A stretch of DNA of 64,000 bases from JAJRVM01 sp963700515 (GCA_963700515.1 CAVOXY010000045.1:60308-124307), one strand, 5' to 3'. Numbered from the stretch's first letter, positions 1 through 9,674 are shown. Numbers and translations are program-made. The notes: generated by a model from the sequence alone, not told the origin.

Positions 1-606
1 CATCACCGCAATCGCATCGCGAATCTTCTCATCCGTGACCGTCACCTCAAAACGGTTTTCCAAAAACCTGCGGAACTTCCGCAATTCGCTCCGCCAATGC
101 GTCAAGGCATCCGGGTCGTCCACTTTCTGAGGCAACTCCAGGATATAGACGGGCCGAGTTTCGCTCAGCAACTCGTACATTTTCTTCTTGCCGTCGCAGG
201 TTGTTTCGCCAACGATCAGGTCCGCCATCTCCAGAAAGGGATTGCTCCTCTCGATATGGTAACCGAACGTCGACTTGATCAACGGGCAAAGATTGGCCGG
301 CAGCTCTGTCTCGGCGGCCGCGATCGTCTCGCGGGATCCCCCGCAAAGACAAACCGGCACGCCACCGGCTGCCATGATCAATTCGCGCGGGGTGAACTCG
401 CACAGGATTCCCACAACCGGCCGCCCCTGTTGCTTAGCTGCCGTGGCGTGCTCCAGGCAGTTGGCAATCATCCGATCGAACCAGCCAAACGGATCCAGAA
501 TCTCCGCGGGGCATGGAGCAACACGAGGGGACTCCCCCTGCCCCGTGCGCCCACACGCGTCCCTTGGTTGAGATTCACCACCGCCGCCACAGCATGAACC
601 GTTCAT
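1..606 (-). CDS. 2-hydroxyacyl-CoA dehydratase D-component-like protein (HgdB/BcrB type), C-terminus outside window
   Basis: An open frame runs from an ATG at 606 to the left edge (202 codons, no stop), preceded by a GAGAGGTG ribosome site. Visible signs of the family are the segment GILCEFTPRELIMAAGG (about residues 66-82) and TTCDGKKKMYELL (about 135-147), the GKKKMYE signature of the 2-hydroxyglutaryl-CoA dehydratase/benzoyl-CoA reductase subunits that bind a [4Fe-4S] cluster. The Cys at about 69 and 137 are likely cluster ligands. The first residues include a CCGGGG stretch. Family members remove water from, or reduce, acyl-CoA thioesters after electron delivery by an ATP-driven activase; no activase is in view. 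The substrate is unknown because only the N-terminal part is visible. Confidence 0.8.
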   Translation of the reverse strand, partial: MNGSCCGGGGESQPRDACGRTGQGESPRVAPCPAEILDPFGWFDRMIANCLEHATAAKQQGRPVVGILCEFTPRELIMAAGGVPVCLCGGSRETIAAAETELPANLCPLIKSTFGYHIERSNPFLEMADLIVGETTCDGKKKMYELLSETRPVYILELPQKVDDPDALTHWRSELRKFRRFLENRFEVTVTDEKIRDAIAVM

Positions 607-787
607 TCTGCACCTCTCACCGTTTCGTGAATCAGCACCGCTCGGACAGATCATCGTAACCGTTGAAGCAATTGGCCCCGCAGCGGTACCGACTGCGTTC
701 ACCCCCCGCGCCCCTTGAAACAAGCAGTAGGGAGTACGGAAGGAAAAATAGAAATCGCCGCGCTCTTGGCGACCGGTTAATATATCG

Positions 788-823
788 ATTCCGCATTCCG
801 CATTCGCTCCGCACTCCGCACAC
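788..823. repeat. ATTCCGC-type heptamer microrepeat in the 607-899 gap
   Basis: Degenerate 7-bp words (ATTCCGC, ATTCGCT, ACTCCGC) follow one another here. The same words recur near 5,715-5,810 and 46,080-46,106. Nothing else recognisable lies between the two flanking minus-strand genes. Confidence 0.6.
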
Positions 824-899
824 CCTAATCATTCCGGTCGTCCAAGTCAGCGCAATCAGACAGCTTGACAACTACTTTGGGTTGCGGCCAACGGCCGCG

Positions 900-1712
900 T
901 TAGGTCCCTTCTCCTGCCACTGCCACGAATCGGCCTTGTGTCATCTTTCCTTGGTGAGCAAGCTGCTGCATAAACGTCATTTCGGTCATGATCGCGTCGA
1001 GCACTTGCGCGTCGTGGCCGACGATTCGCAAAGCATCAGACGTCAATTGCATACGCAACATGGCCAGGTAAAGGTCGATGTGTGAGGCGAATTGCCCGGT
1101 GTCCTCACAGACCGTCACATCACACCTTCGCTGCGACAGTAACCGGGTGTAGCCGTCGCGATCTTGGATATTGGGAAACTTCATGAAACGGAGCAATCGT
1201 TGTGTCTCCGCTTCGCTCAGGCCGGTCGGACCTTCAATCCAATCGGTAAATGCAATCGCGCCTCCCGGCTTCACCAGTCTCACTGCTTCCGCAATCAGGC
1301 TCGGCTTATCGACGACGTAACACCAGGCGTCCTCGCCCCAGACAAAATCAGCCATACCGTCCGCCAAGCGGGTCTGGCAGGCATCCGCCACGACGAATTC
1401 AATCTGGTCGGCCAGGCCCTCCTGTTGGCAACGCAGCCGACCTTGCTCAACCATCGCCGTCGTAGCGTCCACGCCAACCATCCGCTGGACTGCTCGCTCG
1501 CGCACCAGAAAACGCATGCCCGCTCCGGTGCAACAACAGAGGTCGACCCCCACCCCCCCTGGGCGAATTCCGGCTTTGCTGGCCAATTGTTCGGAAGAGT
1601 GCCGTCCTCCAATGTGAATCTGCTGTCCCATCAGCAGTTCCCACAGCTCGAATTCAGGGCCACTATAAACGGCCTGGACGTCACTCAGTTGAATCGAAAT
1701 ACCCATCTGCAT
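900..1712 (-). CDS. Class I SAM-dependent methyltransferase
   Basis: This 270-residue protein has a Rossmann-type methyltransferase core. Motif I is VGVDLCCCTGAG (residues 54-65), where most relatives have a D-x-G-C-G-T-G core, so it carries three adjacent cysteines. Motif II is VGVDAT, followed by the acidic FVVADA segment and a post-II stretch ending in VKPGGAIAFTDW. The arrangement resembles UbiE, sarcosine/dimethylglycine and similar small-molecule methyltransferases. The substrate cannot be assigned. Start at ATG 1712 with GGAAAGAG upstream; an in-frame ATG two codons later is also possible. It is divergent from selA across a hairpin-repeat block and co-directional with the dehydratase subunit, with a 293-bp gap that argues against tight coupling. 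Confidence 0.75.
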   Translation of the reverse strand: MQMGISIQLSDVQAVYSGPEFELWELLMGQQIHIGGRHSSEQLASKAGIRPGGVGVDLCCCTGAGMRFLVRERAVQRMVGVDATTAMVEQGRLRCQQEGLADQIEFVVADACQTRLADGMADFVWGEDAWCYVVDKPSLIAEAVRLVKPGGAIAFTDWIEGPTGLSEAETQRLLRFMKFPNIQDRDGYTRLLSQRRCDVTVCEDTGQFASHIDLYLAMLRMQLTSDALRIVGHDAQVLDAIMTEMTFMQQLAHQGKMTQGRFVAVAGEGT

Positions 1713-1739
1713 GAAGCACTCTTTCCGTATGGATCACCC

Positions 1740-1941
1740 GTAGCTGAGCCCGCCAAGGGCTCAGCTGAAGTGTGGATCGTCACGTAGCTGAGCCCGCCAA
1801 GGGCTCAGCTGAATCGAGGAACAACACGCCACCCATCTGAAGCCTGGCGGCTTCAGCTACGCCTGTAGCTGAGCCCGCCAAGGGCTCAGCTGAAGTGTGG
1901 ATCGTCACGCCACCCATCTGAAGCCTGGCGGCTTCAGCTAC
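1740..1941. repeat. Hairpin repeat cluster, GTAGCTGA family (small array)
   Basis: Three copies of the hairpin GTAGCTGAGCCC-GCCAA-GGGCTCAGC (starting 1740, 1784 and 1865) alternate with two copies of CTGAAGCC-TGGC-GGCTTCAG. The ends GTAGCTGA and TCAGCTAC are reverse complements. The spacer (gaagtgtggatcgtcac) differs from those of the arrays at 8.3-9.7 kb and 32.5-33.0 kb. It sits in the divergent region between the methyltransferase and selA. Peptides translated through it (AEPLAGSAT-like) are not real genes. Confidence 0.9.
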
Positions 1942-2085
1942 AGCCGACCGACCCGCACAAGATTGTTTTACTCGTTCCCACCGCCAGACGAAAGGAAAAA
2001 GTGAAATGGGAAATGATCCTGGCAGGTCGTGTCGGTTGGCTTTGCTCACGGTGAGTACCTGGCCCACTACCACTCCCCTCGTTGC

Positions 2086-2115
2086 TTGACGGTCCTTCGC
2101 AGGGGGAGTTAGAAT
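2086..2115 (+). promoter_or_regulatory. Sigma70-type promoter for selA-selB
   Basis: TTGACG (2086-2091), an 18-bp spacer and TAGAAT (2110-2115) lie about 100 bp before selA. The spacer contains GGGGGAG, also seen in the promoters near 18.4 and 20.8 kb. Confidence 0.55.
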
Positions 2116-2213
2116 TCGGCGTGCGCGGCCCGATTTCCTTATACCCCCGCGTCTTTCAGCCGCGTATGATTCCAGCCGCACGTGCGCTGTGACGGCACCC
2201 TGGAAAAGGTATC

Positions 2214-3629
2214 ATGTCTTCTCGCAAGCAGAATTTATTGCGAAATATTCCCTCGGTGGAGGCACTCCTGGCGGACCCGCAGTTGCAGCACTGGGGGGGC
2301 AGGTTGCCCCGCGATGTATTGCGCGGCGCGGTGCGAGCTGCCGTCACCGATGTGCGAGAACGACTGCTGGCCGAACCGGCGGGCGAGACGGATCAGCCAT
2401 CGCTCCACTGCCAGATCGTGGCACAAGCCGTCCGTGACATTCGTGCGGCGATGGTGTTTCAATACCAGAAGGTCATCAACGCCACGGGGGTCATTTTGCA
2501 TACGGGGCTCGGTCGAGCCGTCCTTCCCCCGGCCGCGATGAAACACATCGCCGACGACCTGTCCGGCTATTCCCTGCTGCAGGTAGATATCGAGACGGGC
2601 CGGCGCGCGTCGCGCGATTCTCGCATCGAGTGGCTGTTGCAGCAACTTACCGGAGCGGAAGCAGCCACGGTCGTGAATAACAATGCCGCCGCCACCTCCC
2701 TCGTGTTGAATACGATAGCAGCCGGGAAGGAAGTCATCGTGTCGCGCGGGCAGTTGGTCGAAATCGGCGGTTCTTTCCGCCTGCCGGAGGTGATGCAAGT
2801 CAGTGGTGCCAAGCTGGTCGACGTCGGAACGACGAACAAGACACATCCCCGCGACTATGAGGGGGCGATTACCGAGAACACGGCCGCGATCATGCGCGTT
2901 CATCCGAGCAACTACAAGATCTCCGGGTTTACCAGTGAGGTACCGCTCAAGACGCTGGTCGAGATCGCGCGCGCACACGGCATCGTCGTCTACGACGACC
3001 TGGGAGCCGGTCCGTTGATCGATGTGTCACAATTCGGCTTCAAGCGCGAACCTACGCTGATGGACTCGGTCCAGGCCGGCGCCGATCTGATCAGCTGCAG
3101 TGCCGACAAGCTCATTGGCGGACCGCAAGGAGGAATCATTCTGGGGCGAGCCAAGTGGGTTCAGGCCGTCCGCAAGAACCCGCTGGCCCGCATCGTGCGG
3201 ACGGGAAAGATGACCCTCGCCGCCCTCGAAGCTACGCTGCCGCTGTTCTTGAATGAGGCGGAGGCCATTCGGGAGATTCCCACGTTGCGATTGCTGGCCC
3301 GCCCCCTGAAGGAGATCGCCCTCCAGGCACAAGGGATCGCAGACGCCCTCACTCAACGGCGCGCGGCGGCGGAAGTTTCTGTCATCAAAGGGTATTCACA
3401 AATGGGAAGCGGCTCGTTACCAGCCCAGAACCTCCCCACACGATTGATCGTCGTCGTGCCCAAGAACATGCTCCCCCGCGAACTCGCCCGACAACTGCGC
3501 CGACACAATCCGCCGATCTTCACGCGATTGAAGGCGGAACGCGTGCTGATCGATCCGCGCACCGTGCTGGACGGTGAAGAGACCGCTCTCGTCAACGGAC
3601 TGGTCGATGTACTCGGCACGGAAGGATAG
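2214..3629 (+). CDS. selA: L-seryl-tRNA(Sec) selenium transferase
   Basis: This 471-residue protein is a full-length SelA, which converts seryl-tRNA(Sec) to selenocysteinyl-tRNA(Sec) using selenophosphate. It is a fold-type I PLP enzyme. The PLP-binding lysine is K299 in the segment SCSADKLIGGPQGG, and the DDLGAG segment (261-266) precedes it as in the family. The N-terminal helical part (residues 1-80) that binds tRNA is present. ATG 2214 has GGAAAAGG just upstream. selB follows after 8 bp, so the two form an operon, the usual arrangement. No tRNA(Sec) gene or selD was found in the window. Confidence 0.97.
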   Translation: MSSRKQNLLRNIPSVEALLADPQLQHWGGRLPRDVLRGAVRAAVTDVRERLLAEPAGETDQPSLHCQIVAQAVRDIRAAMVFQYQKVINATGVILHTGLGRAVLPPAAMKHIADDLSGYSLLQVDIETGRRASRDSRIEWLLQQLTGAEAATVVNNNAAATSLVLNTIAAGKEVIVSRGQLVEIGGSFRLPEVMQVSGAKLVDVGTTNKTHPRDYEGAITENTAAIMRVHPSNYKISGFTSEVPLKTLVEIARAHGIVVYDDLGAGPLIDVSQFGFKREPTLMDSVQAGADLISCSADKLIGGPQGGIILGRAKWVQAVRKNPLARIVRTGKMTLAALEATLPLFLNEAEAIREIPTLRLLARPLKEIALQAQGIADALTQRRAAAEVSVIKGYSQMGSGSLPAQNLPTRLIVVVPKNMLPRELARQLRRHNPPIFTRLKAERVLIDPRTVLDGEETALVNGLVDVLGTEG

Positions 3630-3637
3630 ATGACCGT

Positions 3638-5552
3638 ATGCCAGGTTCCCAGATCAACATCACACTCGGAACAGCCGGACACATCGACCATGGCAAGACC
3701 GCCCTGGTCAAACTGTTGACCGGCTGTGATACCGATCGACTCAAGGCGGAGAAGGAGCGCGGGATCTCGATCGACTTGGGATTCGCCCCCTGCACCGTCG
3801 GCGACCTGGAGATCGGGATCGTCGACGTGCCGGGACATGAGAACTTCATCAAGACGATGGTCGCCGGCGCCTGCGGCATGGACGCGGTGATGCTCGTCGT
3901 GGCGGCGGACGATGGCGTGATGCCGCAAACGCGCGAGCACATGGAGATTCTCACCTTGTTGGGTGTTCGCCATGGCTTCGTGGCGCTGACGAAGATCGAC
4001 CGCGTCGAAGCGGAACACCGCGAGATGGTCCGGGAGGAAACCAGGGGGTTTCTGCAGGACACTTTCCTGGCCGACGCGCCCATCTGCCCCATCTCGAGCA
4101 TCACGGGCGAAGGGTTCGACGAGTTCTATGCGACCTTGACTCATCTGCTCGATTCCGTGCAACCCAAACCGCTCGACGGTATCTTTCGACTCCCGGTCGA
4201 TCGAGCGTTTTCGGCTCGCGGATACGGATCGGTGGTGGCCGGTGTGCCCGTCTCTGGCTCCATTGGCATCGACGAAGAATTGGTGCTGCTGCCGGAAGGT
4301 TCCCTCAGTACGATTCGTCAAATCGAGGTCTACGGGCGTGCCAGTGAGATCGTCAAAGCCGGGCAGTGCGCTGCGATCAACGTGCGACATTGGGATGCCA
4401 AGCGGATTCGCCGCGGCCACGTCGTGACGCTCCCCGGCTATTTCACCCCCCAACAGTGGTTCGTCGGTCGACTACGACTTCTCCCCCACGAAAGAGTCTC
4501 GTTGAAGAACGCGGCGCAGCTGAAGTTCCATACCGGCTCGTCGGAAGTCACGGCCACCGTCTACCTGCTGGAAGACAATCGCCTGGAGGCGGGCCAACAG
4601 TGCCTGGCTCAGTTCTACACCGGCACGCCACTGGTTGCCGGGCCCGGTGACCACTTCATCATCCGTTCGCTTGTCACCGGTCCGAACCATCGGCGGAGGA
4701 GTGCTGATCGAGGGCATTGAGCGCAAGCTGAAGAGAACATCGCCCGGCCTGGTCGATGACTTGCAGCAGCGCAGCGACGTCATTGCCGACCTGCGCCGTT
4801 TCATCGAGTACGCGGTCAGAAACGCCCCGTTGGGTGCCGCCAGCGAAACGGACTTGGCCATTCGCACCAAGACGCAGCCCCAACAAGTGCGCAGTATCCT
4901 CGCCGCCCTGCGGGAAGAGGGAATCGTGCGACTCTGGCCACCCAGCCTGCTGGTCCATCGGGATACGGCCACCGAACTGAGCCACCGTGTGGCCCACGTC
5001 GTTGAGCAGTTCCATCAGGACGCACCGGCACGCGTCGGCATCTCTCTCGATCAACTGCGTGAACGGTTGCCGATCGATCGCTCGATACTGGACCACCTTC
5101 TCGCCGAAATGAAAGCAGCAGGTCGGCTGCAGGACCGCCATGGCTACTGGGCCTCGGCCGACCATTCGGCTGAGTTCTCGGGCGCGGACGGTAGGCATCT
5201 CGAAGCCATCGACGCGCTGCTGCGGGATGGAATGTTCCAACCACCCGGTATCGATGAGATCTGTGACAAAGTCGCCGTCAAGTCGTCGGACGCCCAACGC
5301 CTGCTGAACATCCTGCTGGAACATGGGCGGCTGGTCCGCGTCGAAGGAGGAATCCTGTTTCATCGCGAAGCGGTCGAGGCCGCTCGTGACAAGCTCGTCG
5401 CATTCCTGCGGCAGGAAGGTCGCCTGGAAAGCGTGAAGTTCAAGTACCTGCTCAACACCTCACGCCGATTCGCCATTCCCCTGCTCGACCATCTCGATAC
5501 ACTCGGCATTACCCGCCGCGACGGCCACACTCGGTACCTGAAAGAATCGTAG
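3638..5552 (+). CDS. selB: Selenocysteine-specific elongation factor, one frameshift
   Basis: SelB delivers Sec-tRNA(Sec) to the ribosome at UGA codons preceded by a SECIS hairpin. The GTPase domain shows GHIDHGKT (residues 14-21), DVPGHENF (63-70) and TKID (118-121). Beta-barrel domains follow, then C-terminal winged-helix repeats that bind SECIS. The reading frame breaks at 4670-4676: the conserved passage FIIRSL-SPVRTIGGG needs one base of CTTG to be skipped. With that base removed the protein is 637 residues, close to the normal bacterial length. Nothing else is damaged, so a sequence error is more likely than a pseudogene. A programmed shift is possible but has no supporting signal. Confidence 0.93.
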
Positions 5553-5608
5553 CGTCGTTTGCGCCCCCCGGCGGTGCTCGCGAACAGAGTACGGCATACT
5601 CTTCATCG

Positions 5609-5810
5609 TACTCATACTTTTACTCATACTCTTACTCACTACGCGGCCGGCACCCGCAACCAAACAGGGTGCCGTAGCGTCTGGCTCTGCTGACTTGGAC
5701 GATCGCAACGATTAGGGAATGCGGAATGCGGAATGCGGAGTGCGGAATCGAAATTGCACGCGTCACGCGGTTTCTCATTCCGAATTGCGCATTGCGCACT
5801 CCGCATTCCC
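5609..5810. repeat. Microrepeats with a 34-nt inverted pair (gap 5553-5925)
   Basis: Hexamers of the TACTCA/TACTCT type occupy 5609-5638. Heptamer words then form two arms, 5715-5748 (GGGAATGC-type) and 5777-5810 (GCATTCCC-type). They pair at about 29 of 34 positions around a 28-nt loop. No coding signal is seen in this 373-bp gap between the convergent selB and M24 peptidase genes, so it could act as a transcription end, but there is no T-tract. Confidence 0.75.
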
Positions 5811-5925
5811 GAATCGTTTCCAATTGAGCAGTCGGCGGCTGCGTCGAGAGTGAGATTGAGTTGGCAAGCGGGGATGGAGAGTGAACTCGCCGTCTTGGAG
5901 CGCGCAGCCCTAGCGGGCATAGCGG

Positions 5926-7129
5926 TTAAACAGTTGTTTGGCGGCCGAGGCATGGCAGGGTCATCTGGCGATCGGACAGCCACTGGCAACCGTCCGCGGT
6001 CACGACGATCATCTCTTCCAAGCCCAGGCAACCGCTGCCGGCCGCATCACTAATGCTCGGCTCGAGTGTCACGACGTTGCCGATTTCCAGCTTGCGCCAC
6101 GGTGTCTGGCCATATCGGGGCCAGGCGGGGCCGAGAATACCACCGCCGTCGTGGGCACTGCGCCCGACATGGTGACCCAGCGCATGTCCGTACTCCGGAT
6201 AACCGGCCTCGACAATCGTTCTGCGGGCGGCAGCGTCGACCTCACAACCGGGCACGCCTGGCCGGACTGCGTCGGCAGCCATCGTTATGGCCCGCACGAT
6301 TGTTTCAAAGGCCTGGCACACGCCTGCGGGTGGAGTCTGCTCGCCGTCTCGCGGCACGTACCAGCATCGCTGCAAATCGCTGCAATAGCCCTCGTATTTC
6401 ACTCCGAAATCGATGTGCAACACGTGTCCCGGTTCGATTTTCACATCGGAAGGCAGGCCGTGACCCACCATTGAAGAGGGGCCGCTGTTGACAATCGGAC
6501 AGGGATGATGCCACGCTGGCTCGACTCCGTGTCGATCTGCGGCCGCCAGGACAAACTCCGCAATCTCTCGTTCCGTCTTTCCACAGCAGGCGAACTGCCC
6601 GACCTCCTGGAAAATGCTCTGCGCAATCGCAATCGCAGTACGCATTCGCTCGATTTCCAGCGTAAGTCTTGCGTCCGCGCAGAGCGGCAATGATTCCGTC
6701 CGCGCTGACAAAGCGATCCACATATGGCGTGCCCGCGAAGTAGCAATGCAGTAACAGGAACATCCCATGCGACAGACCGTCGGCCGAGTAGTCATCGACC
6801 GAGAAGTCGAGCGCCAGCGAGCGAGGATTTAGACGCTCGATGGTCTGCACCAGCGGATCACGAATACTCTGTACGTACGTGATCACGTCGGTCCAGACGC
6901 CCGCCGCACGCACGGCACCGTCGTCCAGCTTGCCAACAACCGCAATTCGCTCGCCCGAGCGCGTCACAATCAGTGCCGTCTGCCAGGTAAATGATCCGTC
7001 GTGCAGGAGCGGCACCGCCTGATCACCACCGTGACTGCTCTCGCGCACAAAGACCATCCACGCATCCAGGTCGAGCTCGTTGAGGATATCGGTTGCCTGT
7101 GCCAGTTTCTGTTCAATGATCGGGGACAC
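5926..7129 (-). CDS. M24 family metallopeptidase (Xaa-Pro aminopeptidase/creatinase-like), one frameshift
   Basis: The N-terminal creatinase-like domain (about residues 1-150) and the C-terminal pita-bread domain lie in two frames joined at about 6663-6667, where RGRKT continues as TLEIERMRTA after skipping one T. The corrected protein has 400 residues. The metal ligands of M24 peptidases are all recognisable: Asp in HIDFG, Asp in CSDLQR, His in GHALGHHVG, Glu in LEPSI and Glu in GLEEMIVV. Such enzymes remove N-terminal residues before proline or act on related substrates in the cytoplasm. There is no signal peptide. The single extra base in an otherwise intact active site suggests a sequencing artefact. 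Confidence 0.88.
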
Positions 7130-7236
7130 GCTCTTGCTCCTCGGGGCAGTCGGCTATTCACGTTAAAATGTCCGCGTCCGCTTCGGTGCCACGGACATGA
7201 TCTCTCTGGTGGCGGCCGAAGGTGCCAGTACTCCCA

Positions 7237-8271
7237 CTAATCCGATGCCCCTGCCGATCGGGCAAATTGCTCAAACTCTCTCAATTCAACGAGACTTCCG
7301 ACGACCAGGGGGGTCCGCTGGTGAATGCTGCTCGGCTGAATATCGAGTATGCGCTGCCTGCCGTCGATAGCGACACCGCCGGCCTGTTCGACCAGGAACG
7401 CGACGGGATTGGCTTCGTATAACAGCCGCAGTTTGCCCTGCCGGTTTTCCTCGGTCGGTGGATAGAGAAACACACCTCCTTTGAGGAGCGTGCGGTGTAC
7501 GTCGGCGACCATTGAGCCAATGTATCGCGAGGCGTATCTGTGTCCGAGTGCACCGCTGCGAACCCGATCAATGTATTGGCCATAGCAGGGCGGAAACGAC
7601 TCTCGATAAGCTTCGTTGACCGAATAGTACTTGCCCTGTTGCGGCATGCGAATGTTCGGATGACTCAGGACATAGGAGCCAATCGCGGGATCGAGCGTAA
7701 AGCCATGAACACCGTTGCCGGCGCTGTAGACGAGGATGGTGGAGGACCCGTAGACGACGTATCCCGCCGCGATCTGCTTACTGCCAGGCTGCAGTACCCA
7801 ACTCTCTGGCTCATCGAGCCCAGCCCCTGGGGGACGCCGCAAAATCGAAAACGTCGTGCCAACACTCACGTTGACATCGATGTTCGACGATCCGTCCAGC
7901 GGATCAAACACGACCGCGTAACTGGCCTTCTCCGATCCGCCGTGGACGAGCAGAGGGGTTTCGTTTTCTTCGGACGCCAACACACCAATACTCTCCCGGA
8001 CACTCAGGCAATGAGCAAGCATTTCGTTTGAGTAGACGTCGAGCTTCTGCTGAACCTCGCCCTGCACGTTCACTTCGCCGTGCGAGCCGAGAATGTTTGA
8101 CAAACCGGCCCGCCGCACCTTGGCTTGAATCAGTTTCGTGGCCATCGTGATGCCCGACAACAGCCAAGAAAACTCACCTGAAGCACCGGGAAACCGAAAT
8201 TGCTCCTGCAGGATGTGCTGCTGCACCGTGATAATCGGCGGATAATGAGTGGAATTCAGAAGTGTATTCAT
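7237..8271 (-). CDS. fbp: Fructose-1,6-bisphosphatase class 1
   Basis: This is a full-length class I enzyme (344 residues) that hydrolyses fructose 1,6-bisphosphate in gluconeogenesis. The metal-site signature DPLDGSSNIDVNVSVGTTFS is intact, as are SEENETPLLV upstream and the C-terminal substrate segment with KGGVFLYPPT and EANPVAFLVEQAGG. I place the start at ATG 8271. The open frame extends 17 codons further, but that part is only hairpin repeat. The ribosome site GAGGG (8280-8284) comes from the last repeat unit, eight bases before the ATG. The whole upstream region is the 1.4-kb array, so transcription must come through it or start inside it. Confidence 0.96.
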   Translation of the reverse strand: MNTLLNSTHYPPIITVQQHILQEQFRFPGASGEFSWLLSGITMATKLIQAKVRRAGLSNILGSHGEVNVQGEVQQKLDVYSNEMLAHCLSVRESIGVLASEENETPLLVHGGSEKASYAVVFDPLDGSSNIDVNVSVGTTFSILRRPPGAGLDEPESWVLQPGSKQIAAGYVVYGSSTILVYSAGNGVHGFTLDPAIGSYVLSHPNIRMPQQGKYYSVNEAYRESFPPCYGQYIDRVRSGALGHRYASRYIGSMVADVHRTLLKGGVFLYPPTEENRQGKLRLLYEANPVAFLVEQAGGVAIDGRQRILDIQPSSIHQRTPLVVGSLVELREFEQFARSAGASD

Positions 8272-8281
8272 TGGACGTACC

Positions 8282-9674
8282 CTCGTAGCTGAGCCCGCCA
8301 AGGGCTCAGTGAAGTGGTTCAACGTAAGGAGCTTCCGCTGAAGCCTCCGCGGCTTCAGCTACCCTCGTAGCTGAGCCCGCCAAGGGCTCAGCGAAGTGGT
8401 TCAACGTAAGAGCTTCCGCTGAAGCCTCCGCGGCTTCAGCTACCCTCGTAGCTGAGCCCGCCAAGGGCTCAGCGAAGTGGTTCAACGTAACGAGCTTCCG
8501 CTGAAGCCTCCGCGGCTTCAGCTACCCTCGTAGCTGAGCCCGCCAAGGGCTCAGCGAAGTGGTTCAACGTAACGAGCTTCCGCTGAAGCCTCCGCGGCTT
8601 CAGCTACCCTCGTAGCTGAGCCCGCCAAGGGCTCAGCGAAGTGGTTCAGCGTAAGGAGCTTCCGCTGAAGCCTCCGCGGCTTCAGCTACCCTCGTAGCTG
8701 AGCCCGCCGAGGGCTCAGCGAAGTGGTTCAACGTAACGAGCTTCCGCTGAAGCCTCCGCGGCTTCAGCTACCCTCGTAGCTGAGCCCGCCGAGGGCTCAG
8801 CGAAGTGGTTCAACGTAAGCGAGCTTCCGCTGAAGCCTCCGCGGCTTCAGCTACCCTCGTAGCTGAGCCCGCCAAGGGCTCAGCGAAGTGGTTCAACGTA
8901 ACGAGCTTCCGCTGAAGCCTCCGCGGCTTCAGCTACCCTCGTAGCTGAGCCCGCCGAGGGCTCAGCGAAGTGGTTCAGCGTAAGGAGCTTCCGCTGAAGC
9001 CTCCGCGGCTTCAGCTACCCTCGTAGCTGAGCCCGCCAAGGGCTCAGCGAAGTGGTTCAACGTAACGAGCTTCCGCTGAAGCCTCCGCGGCTTCAGCTAC
9101 CCTCGTAGCTGAGCCCGCCAAGGGCTCAGCGAAGTGGTTCAACGTAACGAGCTTCCGCTGAAGCCTCCGCGGCTTCAGCTACCCTCGTAGCTGAGCCCGC
9201 CGAGGGCTCAGCGAAGTGGTTCAACGTAACGAGCTTCCGCTGAAGCCTCCGCGGCTTCAGCTACCCTCGTAGCTGAGCCCGCCAAGGGCTCAGCGAAGTG
9301 GTTCAACGTAAGGAGCTTCCGCTGAAGCCTCCGCGGCTTCAGCTACCCTCGTAGCTGAGCCCGCCAAGGGCTCAGCGAAGTGGTTCAACGTAACGAGCTT
9401 CCGCTGAAGCCTCCGCGGCTTCAGCTACCCTCGTAGCTGAGCCCGCCGAGGGCTCAGCGAAGTGGTTCAGCGTAAGGAGCTTCCGCTGAAGCCTCCGCGG
9501 CTTCAGCTACCCTCGTAGCTGAGCCCGCCAAGGGCTCAGCGAAGTGGTTCAACGTAACGAGCTTCCGCTGAAGCCTCCGCGGCTTCAGCTACCCTCGTAG
9601 CTGAGCCCGCCAAGGGCTCAGCGAAGTGGTTCAACGTAACGAGCTTCCGCTGAAGCCTCCGCGGCTTCAGCTAC
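8282..9674. repeat. Tandem array of 17 double-hairpin units, 82-bp period
   Basis: Units beginning GTAGCTGAGCCC start at 8285, 8367, 8448, 8530, 8612, 8694, 8776, 8859, 8941, 9022, 9105, 9187, 9269, 9351, 9432, 9515 and 9597, a period of 81-83 bp. Each unit holds hairpin A (GCTGAGCCC/GGGCTCAGC, 5-nt loop), a spacer (gaagtggttcaacgtaacga) and hairpin B (TGAAGCC/GGCTTCA). Unit ends GTAGCTGA and TCAGCTAC are complementary. Variation is limited: A/G in the first loop and one or two spacer bases. The array fills all the space between the GH78 stop codon (6 bp away) and the fbp start codon (10 bp away). It is not a CRISPR array because the spacers are the same. Confidence 0.97.

Noticed and set aside
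1780..2181. Open frames through repeats (also 9618-9875, 15702-16034 and 58235-59015)
   Set aside because: They translate the hairpin repeats into recurring peptides such as AEPLAGSAT or GPLPTGDPP. Copy-to-copy differences show no codon-position bias.
2116..2213. tRNA(Sec) gene next to selA or selB
   Set aside because: Neither the selA leader nor the 5553-5925 gap shows a long acceptor arm, a TCA anticodon loop and a GGTTCGA-type T arm together.
3353..4453. 366-codon minus-strand frame opposite selA/selB
   Set aside because: selA and selB on the plus strand are certain from their motifs. This frame is a high-GC shadow.
4670..4676. Programmed +1 frameshift in selB, with a similar CTTG site in GH78
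   Set aside because: Two sites share CTT-G, where Leu-tRNA could slip to TTG, but the other breaks have unrelated contexts (CGGG, CTGC, AGCT, GCCC, an eight-T run) and no stop codon or stimulator at the site. A general error explains all of them.
8282..9674. CRISPR array
   Set aside because: The spacers are the same within the array, the period is 82 bp with internal palindromes, and no cas genes are present. The arrays at 32.5, 15.9 and 58.4 kb fail for the same reasons.
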